Positions 63,915-64,000 of a stretch of 64,000 nucleotides of DNA are shown piece by piece. This stretch comes from Denitromonas halophila. Lineage in GTDB: Bacteria; Pseudomonadota; Gammaproteobacteria; Burkholderiales; Rhodocyclaceae. The DNA lies in NCBI RefSeq assembly GCF_007625155.1, contig NZ_VMNK01000003.1, positions 372,001-436,000 on the forward strand. Direction: 5' to 3'. The position numbers and the translations under genes are program-made. Every line of letters begins with the position of its first letter. Positions within the stretch are counted from its first letter, which is position 1. The notes under the pieces were generated by a model, which did no database searches, was not told the DNA's origin, and saw only the letters and a list, made by a program, of their open reading frames with translations.

Positions 63915-64000
63915 TCAGCCGGCGGTCTTCTTCGCCAATTCAGCTTCCAGCATCGCCACGCGCGCCTCCAGTGCCGCCAGCTGCACGCAGGTCCGCTCCA
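63915..64000 (-). CDS. C-terminus of a coiled-coil protein, probably UbiK/BMFP family (partial)
   Basis: Only the last 27 codons are in the window, ending at 63915 (ERTCVQLAALEARVAMLEAELAKKTAG). The heptad-like LAALEARVAMLEAEL pattern is the C-terminal coiled coil typical of UbiK/BMFP proteins, which assist ubiquinone biosynthesis. Other short coiled-coil proteins would look similar, so the family is tentative. Confidence 0.45.
   Translation of the reverse strand, partial: ERTCVQLAALEARVAMLEAELAKKTAG

Overview
The window is a GC-rich, densely packed bacterial chromosome segment. Gene content points to a betaproteobacterium of the Rhodocyclales/Zoogloeaceae type (Azoarcus/Thauera/Denitromonas-like): rph-rdgB-hemW, thiS-thiG-trmB, an AapJQMP amino-acid transporter, a PEP-CTERM surface protein family, a VgrG/VasX-type T6SS effector island and many two-component systems. 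The genus assignment is inferred from gene families only.

Layout. 1-3070: housekeeping operon (PP2C-like phosphatase tail, RNase PH, XTP/dITP pyrophosphatase, HemW). 3190-13520: T6SS effector island on the minus strand, read as vgrG, DUF4123 adaptor, 1035-residue VasX/BTH_I2691-like pore-forming effector, DUF6708-like immunity gene, membrane protein, orphan effector tail, second immunity gene. 13700-18010: lysozyme-inhibitor-like lipoprotein, sppA, trmB, thiG, thiS and tRNA-Gly. 18020-23830: mixed accessory and housekeeping genes (membrane protein, spondin-domain PEP-CTERM protein, AraC regulator, cupin, flavin reductase, mutY, Lon-N protein). 23960-28180: aapJQMP operon. 28500-33870: ubiX, a branched-chain-type binding protein, a DUF945 protein, and livH/livM without ATPases. 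33930-40530: a compact locus of unfamiliar secreted proteins beside a histidine kinase and a NarL-type regulator. 40800-43850: nitronate monooxygenase-like protein, a tandem-repeat PEP-CTERM protein and a TRIC/YicG channel. 43900-50660: AsmA-like, CHASE2 kinase and LysM-FecR operon, mscL, and an OmpR-type regulator. 50700-64000: metabolic and regulatory genes (MBL hydrolase, tRNA-Arg, cytochrome c, Lrp, TetR, haloacid dehalogenase, SnoaL pair, AraC, Bcr/CflA, ComM, DusA, LysR, DODA dioxygenase, cytochrome b561, two YceI proteins, UbiK-like tail).

Most notable observation: in the 33.9-40.5 kb locus a perfect or near-perfect inverted repeat ATGGGGT-N4-ACCCCAT occurs four times, each upstream of a different transcription unit: the crystallin-like secreted protein, the operon of two paralogous 'DGEW' proteins, a divergent secreted protein, and the histidine kinase itself. 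In all four cases a -10-like hexamer begins exactly 22 nt after the palindrome. That is the geometry of an activator site overlapping -35, so the locus looks like a self-contained, apparently undescribed two-component regulon controlling cell-envelope or secreted proteins.

Other second-look items: two in-frame insertions of a REP-like palindromic element inside vgrG; duplication of the effector 3' end plus immunity gene; a PEP-CTERM protein made almost entirely of four 171-bp repeats; and perfect operator-like palindromes near the TetR and dehalogenase genes.
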